The notes under the pieces were generated by a model, which was not told the origin of the DNA, did not search any database, and was given only the letters and a program-made list of their open reading frames with translations. A stretch of 64,000 nucleotides of DNA from Alloactinosynnema sp. L-07 (GTDB lineage: Bacteria; Actinomycetota; Actinomycetes; Mycobacteriales; Pseudonocardiaceae), in assembly GCF_900070365.1 (NCBI RefSeq), contig NZ_LN850107.1, forward strand, positions 6,138,001-6,202,000, in the 5' to 3' direction. Below, one piece after another: positions 10,661 to 18,885 of this stretch; the first letter of the stretch is position 1; each line of letters starts with the position of its first letter. The translations under genes were made by a program, and so were the position numbers.

Positions 10661-12494
10661 GCCCGAGCGCCCGCAGCGCGAAGTAGACCTCGATCAATGA
10701 CTGCTTGATCGTCTCCGCGACCACCAGCGACCCGTGGCCCGCGTCGTAGCGGTACATCTCATACGGCGCACCGCGTTCGGCCAGCCGGTCGAGGTAGTTG
10801 TCGATCTGCCGGATCGGGCAGCGCGGGTCGTTCTCGCCCGCGAGGACCAGCACCGGAACCTTCACGTCGTCGACGTAGGTGATTGGGGAGCACTCGACGT
10901 AGCGGTCGTGCAGTTCGTCCGGCGAACCGCCGAACAGCGCGCGGTCGAAGGCGCGCAACGGCTCCATCTCGTCCTCATACGCGGCCAGGTAGTCGGCCAC
11001 CGGCACGCCCGCGACGCCCGCGGCCCACAGGTCCGGCTGGGTGCCCAGCGCGAGCAGGCTCAGGTAGCCGCCCCACGACGCGCCGTTGACCACGCACTGC
11101 CGCGGGTCGGCCAGGCCGGACTCCACGGCCCACGCGTGCACGGCGGCGACGTCGGCCAGTTCGGTCAGGCCGGGCCTGCCCTCGATGGCGTCGCGCCAGG
11201 CCGAGCCGTAGCCGGTGGAGCCGCGGTAGTTCACGTGCACCACGGCGAACCCGGCGTCGAGCCAGAGCGCGCGGTAGGCCGAGAAGCGGTCCTCGTCGGC
11301 GGCGTGCGGGCCGCCGTGCAGGCTGAACACCGTCGGCAGCGGCCCGTCCGGCGCGTCCTGCGGGCGCGCGACCAGGGCGTGGACGCGGCCGTTCGGGGTC
11401 TCCACGAAGGCGTCGGCCAGCGGGGCCGATCCGGGCGCGCGCTCGCCGGGCGGTGTCAGCAGGACGCGCTCGGTGCCGTCGGCGAACAGCGCGCGGACCA
11501 CCGCGGGGTCGGCGGCGCTGGACCAGGAGTACTCGACCGTGCCGTCCGGGCGGGTGTGCGCGGAGCCGATCGTGCCGGCTGGGGTGTCCAAAGTGGAGAG
11601 TTCGCCGGTGGTGATGTCGTAGCGGTGCAGCGAGTTGCGCGCCTCGTGGGTGTGCGCGACGAGCAGGGCGGTGCCGTCGGTGTACCAGTCGGCGGTGACT
11701 TCGCCGGGCAGGTCGAGCGTGATCTCGTGCTCGGTGTCGGCGGCGACGTCCCAGATCAGCAGCTCCTCGCGGCCCCGGCGCTCGTGCAGCACCAGCAGCC
11801 GCTGGTCGCCGTCGACCGGGCTGAACGCGATCGCGTCGAGCCCCTTGCCCTTGCCGTCCCACTTCTCGGCGAGGGTGGAGGCGTCGGCGGTCGCCAAGAC
11901 CCGCAGCGCCGGGTGGCGGTTGTCGCCGTGCTCGGAGTGCGCGATGGCCAGCAGCGTCTCGTCCTGCGACAGCGCGGCCACGCCGCCGTCGTGCTCGTCG
12001 CGGTAGACGACCTCGGCCTCGCCGCCGCCGCGCGCCAGGAAGACCGTCGTGCCGTCGTCGTCGGCGACCCCGACCGCCCGCAGGTCGCGGCCGACCTCGA
12101 TGCCCGCCGGGTAGCCGGGCTTGGTGCCCTTGACCGCCGCGGTGGCCTCGGCCCCCGCCGGACGGCCGCCGAAGGGCTCGCTGACCCACGAGCCGAACTC
12201 GTCGCCGTCGGTGTCGGCGAACCACCAGATGTGCTCACCGTCGGGGGTGAGGACGGCGTGCAGCGTGCCGTTGGGCCGGTCGGTGACCCGCCGGTGGGTG
12301 TCGGTGGCCCGGTCCCAGGCGTAGACCTCCCACACCCCGCTGGCGTTGGAGGTGTAGACGGTGCGGTCGGGTGCGTCCCTGGCCCACTCCGGCAGCGACA
12401 GCCGCGCGGCGTGGAACCGGGCCCGCCAGCGCGCCTCGGTGGCGTCGTCGGTGAAGAGCCGGTCGGGGACCTCGGCGACAGGATGGTTGGTCAC
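10653..12494 (-). CDS. Prolyl-oligopeptidase family (S9) serine peptidase
   Basis: About 613 residues: an N-terminal seven-bladed beta-propeller (roughly 30-360) followed by an alpha/beta-hydrolase peptidase domain. The triad is S473 in G-A-S-W-G-G, D556 in A-G-E-N-D-P and H587 in D-A-G-H-G-S. There is no signal peptide, so it should be a cytosolic peptidase of short peptides. The GTG at 12494 is chosen because the protein then begins at the usual position before the propeller and does not overlap the divergent gene at 12562. The ORF remains open 23 codons further upstream. Confidence 0.88.
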   Translation of the reverse strand: MTNHPVAEVPDRLFTDDATEARWRARFHAARLSLPEWARDAPDRTVYTSNASGVWEVYAWDRATDTHRRVTDRPNGTLHAVLTPDGEHIWWFADTDGDEFGSWVSEPFGGRPAGAEATAAVKGTKPGYPAGIEVGRDLRAVGVADDDGTTVFLARGGGEAEVVYRDEHDGGVAALSQDETLLAIAHSEHGDNRHPALRVLATADASTLAEKWDGKGKGLDAIAFSPVDGDQRLLVLHERRGREELLIWDVAADTEHEITLDLPGEVTADWYTDGTALLVAHTHEARNSLHRYDITTGELSTLDTPAGTIGSAHTRPDGTVEYSWSSAADPAVVRALFADGTERVLLTPPGERAPGSAPLADAFVETPNGRVHALVARPQDAPDGPLPTVFSLHGGPHAADEDRFSAYRALWLDAGFAVVHVNYRGSTGYGSAWRDAIEGRPGLTELADVAAVHAWAVESGLADPRQCVVNGASWGGYLSLLALGTQPDLWAAGVAGVPVADYLAAYEDEMEPLRAFDRALFGGSPDELHDRYVECSPITYVDDVKVPVLVLAGENDPRCPIRQIDNYLDRLAERGAPYEMYRYDAGHGSLVVAETIKQSLIEVYFALRALGLR

Positions 12495-12561
12495 CGTTGC
12501 GATCCTGCCAGGCCGGTACGCTCGACGTCGTCCGCTATCGAACGCGGGTGGGGGAGTGGTC

Positions 12562-13137
12562 ATGGTCGGTCAGAGTCATCGGCGGCTGTGGATCCTGTTG
12601 TCCACCGTCGCCGCGCTGTTCATCGGCGTAGTCGTCTGGCTGGTCGTCGAGACCACGGGAACCAAAGAACAGCGACCCCGCGCCGTCGAGGACACCACGA
12701 CGAAGGTCGTCACCGCCAGCGACGGCGGCAGCACCGTGTCGGTGCCGTCGAAGTGGGCCCAGATGCCCGAGTCCCTGCAGGTCAGCGGCGCGGTCATCGC
12801 GCAGGCGCAGATCTACCAGGAGCGGTACCTGATGGTCGTCAGCGACGAAAAGGCCGACTTCAAGGACTTCGCCGACTACGAGGAGACCGCGCTGATCTCC
12901 GTGGAAGGCCTCGGCGGCACCGCCACCGGCCAGCCGGAGCCGATCGAGGTCGGCGGCCGCCCGGCGGTTCGCTACGAGCTGACCGGCGAATTCGAGGGCA
13001 ACGGGATCGTCTACTGGTGCACCGTGGTGGACGGCCCCCGCGCCTACCACCAGATACTCACCTGGACCCTCGCCGACCGCCGCGACCAGGCCGAGCCCGC
13101 GTTGCGCACGGTGACGGATTCCTTCCGGGAGAAGTAG
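12562..13137 (+). CDS. Membrane-anchored protein of unknown function
   Basis: A 191-residue protein with one transmembrane anchor (about residues 9-30) and an extracytoplasmic domain of about 155 residues. The domain is predicted to be a mixed alpha/beta fold of the kind seen in actinobacterial lipoprotein-like proteins. It has a single cysteine (Y-W-C-T). GGGGGAG ends 6 bases before the ATG; a GTG two codons upstream is the only close alternative. I do not recognise the family. It is divergent from the S9 peptidase, and the ferredoxin gene follows 33 bases later. Confidence 0.7.
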   Translation: MVGQSHRRLWILLSTVAALFIGVVVWLVVETTGTKEQRPRAVEDTTTKVVTASDGGSTVSVPSKWAQMPESLQVSGAVIAQAQIYQERYLMVVSDEKADFKDFADYEETALISVEGLGGTATGQPEPIEVGGRPAVRYELTGEFEGNGIVYWCTVVDGPRAYHQILTWTLADRRDQAEPALRTVTDSFREK

Positions 13138-13170
13138 GCCCGCCGCCCGGGTCGCCTCTAGGCTGGCGGT

Positions 13171-13380
13171 GTGACCTGGAAAGTCGAAGTTGACGAGCGC
13201 GCGTGCGTGGCCTCGGGCCTGTGCACCGGTATAGCCCCCGACCACTTCGCCCTCGAAGGCCGAGCGGCGACCGTCAAGAACCCCGAGATCGACCCGGACG
13301 ACGACGTCCTCGACGCCGCGGGCGGGTGCCCCGGGATGGCCATCTCGGTCACCGAGAACGGGCGCGATCTGCTCGCCTGA
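13171..13380 (+). CDS. Single-cluster [3Fe-4S] ferredoxin
   Basis: A 69-residue ferredoxin with cysteines C12, C18 and C53. This is the C-x5-C...C-P arrangement of the [3Fe-4S] ferredoxins that usually pass electrons to cytochrome P450s. The second cluster-loop cysteine of 4Fe-4S ferredoxins is absent. The GTG start gives the standard length. No P450, reductase or biosynthetic gene is adjacent, so its partner must be encoded elsewhere. Confidence 0.9.
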   Translation: MTWKVEVDERACVASGLCTGIAPDHFALEGRAATVKNPEIDPDDDVLDAAGGCPGMAISVTENGRDLLA

Positions 13381-13437
13381 ATTGTCGTACCCCTTCGGTA
13401 GTTTCCTTGGGAGACAAGGGATTTCGAGGGGAGCCCG

Positions 13438-14037
13438 ATGATTCACCGCACGCCAGCCATGATCGCCACCACCTCGTTCGCCGAGTACGCCACCAGCGAC
13501 CGCACCCGCCGCACGGAGATCGTCGCCGGACGGCCCGGGGTCGACTTCTACGGCCCGATCCTGCGCGCGCTGCGTCAGGCCGCCGCGTCCGACGAACCGG
13601 AGCCGCTGCTGTCCGCCGCGATCGACGCCACGGACCTGTCCGGCCAGTCCCGCGCCTACACGGAGCTGTCCGACGGCTTCCTCACCTGGTGGCCCCGCAC
13701 CCGCGCGACGCTCACCTCGACCGGGACCAGCAACCTGCGCGTCGGCGACGTGGACGTGTCGGTGGCACCGCACCTGGGCATGCGCTCGTCGGCCGGGGAA
13801 CATGCGGTCTTGTTCCACCTCAAGGAACAGCCACTGACCAAGGACGCGGCCAACGCGGCGCTGCGCGTCCTGCAAATCTGCATGTCAGACCTGCTCCCGG
13901 GCGCGACGCCGCTGGTGGTCGACCTCCGCCGAGCCCGCGAGTTCCGCCTCGCCCGAAACACGAACGTCGAACGCCTCGACGCCTGGCTCACCGCCCAGGC
14001 CGCCGCCCTCGCCACCCACCTGCACGAGTCGGAGTAG
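13438..14037 (+). CDS. Conserved hypothetical protein
   Basis: A 199-residue soluble protein, probably alpha/beta, with no signal peptide, transmembrane segment or recognisable catalytic motif. GAGGGGAG lies about 5 bases before the ATG. An ATG 7 codons later is a possible alternative start. Features such as F-Y-G-P-I-L-R-A-L and the tryptophan pair F-L-T-W-W-P look structural. The next gene starts 23 bases after its stop on the same strand. I do not recognise the family. Confidence 0.65.
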   Translation: MIHRTPAMIATTSFAEYATSDRTRRTEIVAGRPGVDFYGPILRALRQAAASDEPEPLLSAAIDATDLSGQSRAYTELSDGFLTWWPRTRATLTSTGTSNLRVGDVDVSVAPHLGMRSSAGEHAVLFHLKEQPLTKDAANAALRVLQICMSDLLPGATPLVVDLRRAREFRLARNTNVERLDAWLTAQAAALATHLHESE

Positions 14038-14060
14038 ATACTTCGCGGCGGGGGTGAGTG

Positions 14061-14435
14061 ATGACCGAACCGTTCAACACAGTTCGCAACGAGTTGCTCG
14101 TCACGAAGTGGGAGGTCAAGGAGCCCGACTTCGGCGCGTATCCGGTGCGGGAGCCTGCCGAGTGGGCGCGTTGGTGGTCCACTCGGCGAGAGCCCAGTCC
14201 GCTGCCGGAGATCGACTGGACGCGCGACATGCTCGTCATCGCCGTGGTGATGATGCCGGACGACGGCCACCGCCCGGTGATCACCGCGCTGACTCGGAAC
14301 GAGTCGACGATGGACGTCAACGTCGCGGTCAAGTCAGTCCACGCCGAGGTCTGGTGCGCGGAGTCCTTGGCCTGGCACGTGGTCGCGACCCGCCGAACCG
14401 ACGATCAGCTGAACCTGGTCGTGCTGCCAAAGTAG
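14061..14435 (+). CDS. Small PrcB-C-terminal-like protein
   Basis: A 124-residue protein with the order F-N-T-V...E-W-A-R-W-W...P-E-I-D-W-T-R-D-M-L-V-I-A-V...T-A-L...V-V-L-P. This resembles the PrcB C-terminal domain found in secreted protease-complex subunits. Unlike those proteins it has no signal peptide. GGGGG sits 6 bases before the ATG, and a GTG one codon upstream is also possible. Function is unknown. It ends at a strong bidirectional terminator. Confidence 0.6.
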   Translation: MTEPFNTVRNELLVTKWEVKEPDFGAYPVREPAEWARWWSTRREPSPLPEIDWTRDMLVIAVVMMPDDGHRPVITALTRNESTMDVNVAVKSVHAEVWCAESLAWHVVATRRTDDQLNLVVLPK

Positions 14436-14440
14436 GCGTC

Positions 14441-14476
14441 GACGGGCTGTTTGTCTTCGCGGACAAGCAGCCCGTC
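14441..14476. terminator. Bidirectional terminator between convergent genes
   Basis: A 15-bp stem with one G-U pair (14441-14455 with 14462-14476) and a TTCGCG loop, 5 bases after the stop at 14435. Its right arm overlaps the stop codon of the opposing kinase-like gene. Confidence 0.85.
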
Positions 14477-14996
14477 AAACCACTCTCGCGGCGACAATCC
14501 GCGCGCACTCCATCGACTCGGCACGGGTGGTGTCCACTTCCAGGTCGTAGACCACGCCCTGATGAACCAGTTCCGCCTGCGCGGCGGCCATCCCCGGAAC
14601 CCGATCGCCCCGCGCGATCTCCCGTCCCTCGGCGACCGCGCTCTCGCACCGGACACCGACCCACAACACCGTCAACCCACCCAACGCGTCGACCCACCGC
14701 CGCTGCGACGTGGCTCCACCGAGAAACACCTCATCGACGATGACCCGTGCCCCCGCCCGCGCCATCGCCACGATCCCGTCGATCCACGCGTCCTCCAGGG
14801 CCCGGAACCCGTCCCCAACGGCCACCCCACCGTCCGGCGCGAACTCGATGCCCGCGTCCGACTCCCGCATCGACGCGGGCATCGCCTCGATCAGCGTGTC
14901 GACCCCGAACGTCAGCCACGGATCGGGCAGCACCGCTTGCAGGCACCGAGCGATCCCGGACTTGCCCGAACTGGAACCACCGTTGAGAACGATCAC
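14475..14996 (-). CDS. Chloramphenicol 3-O-phosphotransferase homolog
   Basis: A 173-residue P-loop kinase very close in pattern to the self-resistance enzyme of Streptomyces venezuelae (CPT family). It begins [13 protein letters not shown], with the Walker A at residues 6-13. D33 in F-G-V-D aligns with the catalytic Asp37 of that enzyme. The conserved V-G-V-R-C and A-R-G-D-R-V-P-G motifs are present. It should phosphorylate a hydroxyl, with chloramphenicol as the known substrate in the family. The GTG start is the only one that fits, as an in-frame stop lies just upstream. It lies 17 bases after the MOSC gene, with no antibiotic-synthesis genes nearby. Confidence 0.85.
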   Translation of the reverse strand: MIVLNGGSSSGKSGIARCLQAVLPDPWLTFGVDTLIEAMPASMRESDAGIEFAPDGGVAVGDGFRALEDAWIDGIVAMARAGARVIVDEVFLGGATSQRRWVDALGGLTVLWVGVRCESAVAEGREIARGDRVPGMAAAQAELVHQGVVYDLEVDTTRAESMECARIVAARVV

Positions 14997-15013
14997 CCGG
15001 ATCTCAGCGATGA

Positions 15014-15565
15014 CTACACCCGCTCAAGTGGAAGATGGGGCAGAGACGGAATCTCGGCCCGAATCGCGTCGCCCGGCCCGACCCGGCCGCCACGCAGGAC
15101 GACACCCATGATCCCGGCTTTGCGCACGAGGCGACCGTCGGCGTCCAGGTGGGCCACCTGCTTGAGCAGCCCCGACTGAAAGCTGTTGATCTGGGCACAC
15201 GGGTTGCGCAACCCGGTCACCTCGATGATGGCCTCGGCGCCGATCCGGAGGACCGTGTGCCGGGGAAGCGCCAGCAGATCTATCCCGCGGGTCGTGATGT
15301 TCTCCCCGAGCTGCCCCGGTTTGACCCCGAATCCCGCGCGGGCCAACTCCTCGAACAGTTCCTCGTGCAGCAGATGCACCTGCCGCAGGTTCGGCTGCGT
15401 CGGGTCCACCGCCACCCGCGACCGATGGCGAACCGTCACCCCCGCGTGCGCGTCACCCTCCACCCCAAGCCCGGCGAGCAAGCTGATCGACGCGGTGACG
15501 GGCTTGCTGAACCGGTGCTCCCCATCGCGACAGACCGCGACAACGGTGGCGAGATCGGGCTCCAT
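15014..15565 (-). CDS. MOSC domain-containing protein
   Basis: A 183-residue stand-alone MOSC domain protein. C123 in R-N-P-C-A-Q-I is the conserved cysteine of MOSC proteins, which handle sulfur delivered to molybdenum cofactor or act as Moco-dependent N-hydroxylated-substrate reductases. The G-E-N-I and G-x-L-L-x-L-P motifs are also present. The ATG at 15565 is chosen because the homologous region begins there. It is followed by the phosphotransferase gene on the same strand and is divergent from the AlkD-like gene. Confidence 0.85.
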   Translation of the reverse strand: MEPDLATVVAVCRDGEHRFSKPVTASISLLAGLGVEGDAHAGVTVRHRSRVAVDPTQPNLRQVHLLHEELFEELARAGFGVKPGQLGENITTRGIDLLALPRHTVLRIGAEAIIEVTGLRNPCAQINSFQSGLLKQVAHLDADGRLVRKAGIMGVVLRGGRVGPGDAIRAEIPSLPHLPLERV

Positions 15566-15599
15566 GGCATAAGTATGGTCAAGGAGGCAGGAGGCTGAG

Positions 15600-16271
15600 G
15601 TGGCGGACACGACGCGGGCCGAGGTGATGGCCGAGCTGGCCGCGCTTGAGGACCCCAAGGCACGCGTGGTGAATGAGCGACACGGTGACGATCACGGTGT
15701 GAACCTCAGCAAACTGCGCGCGCTCGCGAAGCGGCTGAAGACGCAGCAGGAACTCGCGCGCGGGCTCTGGGAGACCGGCGACACCGCGGCAAGGCTGCTC
15801 GCGATCCTGATCTGCCGCCCGAAGGCGTTCGAACGCGACGAACTGGACGCCATGCTGCGCGAGGCCCGCACCCCCAAGGTGCACGACTGGCTCGTGAACT
15901 ATGTCGTGAAGAAGACCGCACACGTCGAATACCTGCGCCTGGCCTGGTTCGCCGACCCGGATCCAGTGGTCGCGAGCGCGGGCTGGGCACTGACAACCGA
16001 GCGCGTGGCGAAGAAGCCAGAGGGCCTCGACCTCGCCGGACTGCTCGACCTCATCGAGGCGGAGATGAAAGACGCCCCGGACCGCCTGCAATGGGCGATG
16101 AACCACTGCCTGGCCCAGATCGGGATCGAGCATGCTCGACACCGCGCCCGCGCACTCGCCATCGGTGAGCGCTTGGAGGTGCTCAAGGACTACCCGACGC
16201 CGCCGAACTGCACGTCACCGTTCGCGCCCATCTGGATCACCGAGATGGTCCGCAGGCAGCACGCCAAGTAG
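15600..16271 (+). CDS. AlkD-like DNA alkylation repair protein (HEAT-like repeats)
   Basis: A 223-residue all-helical protein of the DNA alkylation repair (AlkD/ALK) family, whose members excise N3- and N7-alkylated purines with tandem HEAT-like repeats. The sequence shows repeated amphipathic helices and the conserved region W-L-V-N-Y-V near residue 99 and W-A-L near 130. The aspartate and tryptophan arrangement of AlkD cannot be placed with certainty, so catalytic activity is not assured. GGAGG ends 5 bases before the GTG start. Confidence 0.75.
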   Translation: MADTTRAEVMAELAALEDPKARVVNERHGDDHGVNLSKLRALAKRLKTQQELARGLWETGDTAARLLAILICRPKAFERDELDAMLREARTPKVHDWLVNYVVKKTAHVEYLRLAWFADPDPVVASAGWALTTERVAKKPEGLDLAGLLDLIEAEMKDAPDRLQWAMNHCLAQIGIEHARHRARALAIGERLEVLKDYPTPPNCTSPFAPIWITEMVRRQHAK

Positions 16272-16306
16272 ACAGAATCGGGGAGGACATTATTTCCAGC
16301 GCGCAG

Positions 16307-17032
16307 TTGTACGACTCCATCGGAGCCACCTACACCACGACGCGGCGAACCGAGCCGCGGATCGCCGAGCAGGTCTGGGCAGCGCTCGGCGACGCCCGGA
16401 CCGTGCTGAACGTCGGCGCGGGAACCGGCTCCTACGAGCCCTCCCACCGCGATGTCACCGCGGTGGAACCCTCGGCGGTCATGCGGGCGCAGCGCCCCGC
16501 AGGCGCGGCGCCGTGCGTGGCCGCCGCCGCGGAGCGCCTTCCGTTCGAGGACCAGTCCTTCGACGCCGCGATGGCTTTCGCCACCGTCCACCACTGGCGT
16601 GACCCGATCGCAGGCCTGCGCGAGATGCGCCGCGTCGCGCGCCGCGTGGTGGTGTTCACCTGCGACACCACTGAAGCGAGCTGGCATAGCCGGTTCTGGC
16701 TGACTCGCGACTACCTGCCTGAGGTCGCCGCCTCCCGCGTCGGCCTCGCCACGGAACTGGCGCGCGCGATCGGGGCCCGGATGGAACCGGTGCTGATCCC
16801 ATGGGACTGCGCTGACGGCTTCTTCGAGGCCTACTGGCGCAGGCCCGAGGCATACCTGGACGAGAGTGTCCGTCGCGGGATATCGATCTGGGCCAAAGTC
16901 GGACCTGACGCCGAGCAGAGGGCGGTGCGCACCCTCCGGGACGACCTCGCCTCAGGCCGGTGGGCCGAACGCAACCGCGACCTTCTCGATCTCGAAGCGG
17001 CGGAGCTCGGCCTTCGCCTGCTTATCGCCTGA
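16307..17032 (+). CDS. Class I SAM-dependent methyltransferase
   Basis: A roughly 241-residue small-molecule methyltransferase. Motif I is V-L-N-V-G-A-G-T-G-S-Y near residues 33-43, the acidic strand V-E-P follows, and A-T-V-H-H-W is a typical post-II motif. The TTG at 16307 has no ribosome-binding site. A GGGAGG at 16281-16286 sits 5 bases before an in-frame ATT at 16292, which would add five residues and match the usual N-terminus of relatives, so the true start may be this rare ATT. The substrate is unknown. Confidence 0.82.
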   Translation: MYDSIGATYTTTRRTEPRIAEQVWAALGDARTVLNVGAGTGSYEPSHRDVTAVEPSAVMRAQRPAGAAPCVAAAAERLPFEDQSFDAAMAFATVHHWRDPIAGLREMRRVARRVVVFTCDTTEASWHSRFWLTRDYLPEVAASRVGLATELARAIGARMEPVLIPWDCADGFFEAYWRRPEAYLDESVRRGISIWAKVGPDAEQRAVRTLRDDLASGRWAERNRDLLDLEAAELGLRLLIA

Positions 17033-17092
17033 ACCAGCCACGGCCGGGCCGCGCGTCGACGGTCGGGCCGCATGGTCAGGCCGAGACGAAAT

Positions 17093-17121
17093 CAGGCCCT
17101 GTCCAAAGTGGACAGGGCCTG
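17093..17121 (-). terminator. Terminator downstream of tRNA-Pro
   Basis: Perfect 13-bp stem (17093-17105 with 17109-17121) with a 3-base loop, 7 bases past the tRNA 3' end on the minus strand and followed by ATTTCGTCT. It can also serve the methyltransferase gene on the plus strand. Confidence 0.8.
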
Positions 17122-17127
17122 ACCTGC

Positions 17128-17202
<75 letters not shown>

Positions 17203-17222
17203 AGTGTGGAACGAGGGGAAGT

Positions 17223-18188
17223 CTAGCGGACCCGCGCCCGGGCTCCGAATCGGGCTCCCCTTGAACCCTCCGCCGCCGGATCGCCGCCGGTCGGGCGGGG
17301 AATGAGGGTCAGCAGGCTCGCTTCCGGGGGGCAGGCGAACCGCACCGGCGCGTACGGGGAGGTGCCCAGGCCCGCCGACACGTGCAGCCACGTGTGCGCT
17401 CCCCAACGCGACGACCCGCGTGCGCGCGAGCGGTCCAGCTCGCAGTTCGTCACCAGGGCGCCGTAGCCGGGGATGCGCAGCTGGCCACCGTGGGTGTGAC
17501 CGGCCAGGACCAGGTCGTATCCGTCCTCGGCGAACCGGTCCAGCACCCGCGGCTCCGGGGAGTGGGTGACCCCCAGGCGCAGGGTGGCCGTGCGGTCGGG
17601 GCGGCCTGCGATCTCGTCGTAGCGGTCGCGCTTGAGGTGGGGGTCGTCGACGCCCGCGGCGGCGATGAGGCGGCCGTCGATGGTGAGGCGGGTACGGGTG
17701 TGGGTCAGGTCGTGCCAGCCGCGCTCGACCAGGGCGGCGCGCAGGTCGCGCCATGGCAGGGCGATGCCGTGGACCCGCTTGTCCGAGGGGAACAGGTAGC
17801 GCGCGGGGTTCTTCGGCTTCGGCGCGTAGTAGTCGTTGCTGCCGAAGACGAATAGGCCCGGCCGGTTCAGCAGCGGCGACAGGGCGCGCACCACCGCGGG
17901 CACGGCCTGCTTGTGCGCAAGGTTGTCGCCGGTGTTGACGACGAGGTCGGGGTTGAGGCTGTCCAGTTCGGCGACCCAGGCCTGCTTTGACTTCTGGCCG
18001 GGCATCATGTGCAGATCCGAGATGTGCAGCACGCGCAGCGGGCGGGCGCCCTCGGCCAGGACGGGCAGGGTGGCCTCGCGCAGCGTCCAGCGGGTGCGCT
18101 CGTACCCGGCGGCGTAGGCCAGGGTGGCGGCGCCGAGCGCGGTGGTGCCGATGGCGATGCGGCGCAGGGTCGTGGCTAGGTCACTCAC
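17223..18188 (-). CDS. Metallophosphoesterase (Rv3683-like)
   Basis: A 321-residue calcineurin-like phosphoesterase. Metal ligands are in D58-L-H60, G-D88-N89, G-S-N118-D119, H-S-P and the C-terminal H-T-H-G-G-Q. A hydrophobic N-terminal stretch (about 11-27) suggests membrane association. In Mycobacterium tuberculosis the equivalent gene, Rv3683, follows ponA2, and the same order and strand hold here. The GTG at 18188 matches the start of relatives; an ATG 10 codons earlier is possible. Neither has a clear ribosome-binding site. Confidence 0.86.
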   Translation of the reverse strand: MSDLATTLRRIAIGTTALGAATLAYAAGYERTRWTLREATLPVLAEGARPLRVLHISDLHMMPGQKSKQAWVAELDSLNPDLVVNTGDNLAHKQAVPAVVRALSPLLNRPGLFVFGSNDYYAPKPKNPARYLFPSDKRVHGIALPWRDLRAALVERGWHDLTHTRTRLTIDGRLIAAAGVDDPHLKRDRYDEIAGRPDRTATLRLGVTHSPEPRVLDRFAEDGYDLVLAGHTHGGQLRIPGYGALVTNCELDRSRARGSSRWGAHTWLHVSAGLGTSPYAPVRFACPPEASLLTLIPRPTGGDPAAEGSRGARFGARARVR

Positions 18189-18257
18189 GCCGTCGAGGGT
18201 ACGGGGCCGGGGCGGCATCGCGGGTATCGCGTTTGCCAGGCCAGTAGGGTTCCTTGC

Positions 18258-18728
18258 ATGGCTGAGCTCAAGAACCGGCTGAAAACCGACCTGACGACCG
18301 CGATGAAGGCCCGCGAGAAGACCCGGACCGCGTCACTGCGCATGGGTCTCGCCGCCATCACCACCGAAGAGGTCGCGGGCACCGACGCCAGGGAACTCAC
18401 CGACGACGAGGTGCAGAAGGTCCTGGCTCGCGAGGTGCGCAAGCGCAAGGAGGCCGCCGAGGCCTTCGCGGGCGCGGGCCGGGCCGAGCAGGCCCAACTC
18501 GAACTCGACGAGGCCGAAGTCCTCGCCGCCTACCTCCCCAAGCAACTCGACGACGCCGAACTGACCGCCCTGGTCGACGCGGCTGTGGCCGAGGTCGCCG
18601 ACCAGCTCGGTGCCGCCCCCGGCCAGAAGCAGATGGGCCAGGTCATGAAGGCCGCCAACACCAAGGTCGCGGGCCGCGCCGATGGCGGCCGCGTCGCCGC
18701 CGCCGTCAAGGCGAAGCTCACCGGCTGA
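18258..18728 (+). CDS. GatB/YqeY domain protein
   Basis: A 156-residue stand-alone YqeY protein related to the C-terminal tail of the amidotransferase subunit GatB. It shows A-M-K-A-R-E-K near residue 15, the charged repeat R-E-V-R-K-R-K-E-A-A-E-A-F, Y-L-P-K-Q-L and the final K-Q-M-G-Q-V-M-K-A. The family binds tRNA and is thought to help translation or stress responses, but the biochemical role is not settled. It lies between the divergent metallophosphoesterase and the convergent ponA2 terminator. Confidence 0.92.
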   Translation: MAELKNRLKTDLTTAMKAREKTRTASLRMGLAAITTEEVAGTDARELTDDEVQKVLAREVRKRKEAAEAFAGAGRAEQAQLELDEAEVLAAYLPKQLDDAELTALVDAAVAEVADQLGAAPGQKQMGQVMKAANTKVAGRADGGRVAAAVKAKLTG

Positions 18729-18847
18729 CCGGAGTGCCCGTACCCCAAGCACGCTGATCAACCACGGATACCCGCCTGCCCTCAACGCCTGAATCGATGG
18801 TCGGCAGTGTCGGGGCCGGGAGCGCGATGACCGTCACGACAAAGAAT

Positions 18848-18879
18848 CGGGGCCCGACCACCAAGGTGATCGGGCCCCG
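18848..18879 (-). terminator. Intrinsic terminator of ponA2
   Basis: A 15-base arm pair (18848-18862 with 18865-18879) with one C-A mismatch and an AA turn, 6 bases past the ponA2 stop. On the minus strand it is followed by ATTCTTTGTC. Confidence 0.8.
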
Positions 18880-18885
18880 AATTCG

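Noticed and set aside
10734..13193. Very long open frame on the plus strand opposite the S9 peptidase
   Set aside because: It is a mirror of the high third-position GC of the real minus-strand gene. The amino-acid composition (V, R, G and Q) is unlike a protein, and no motif is found.
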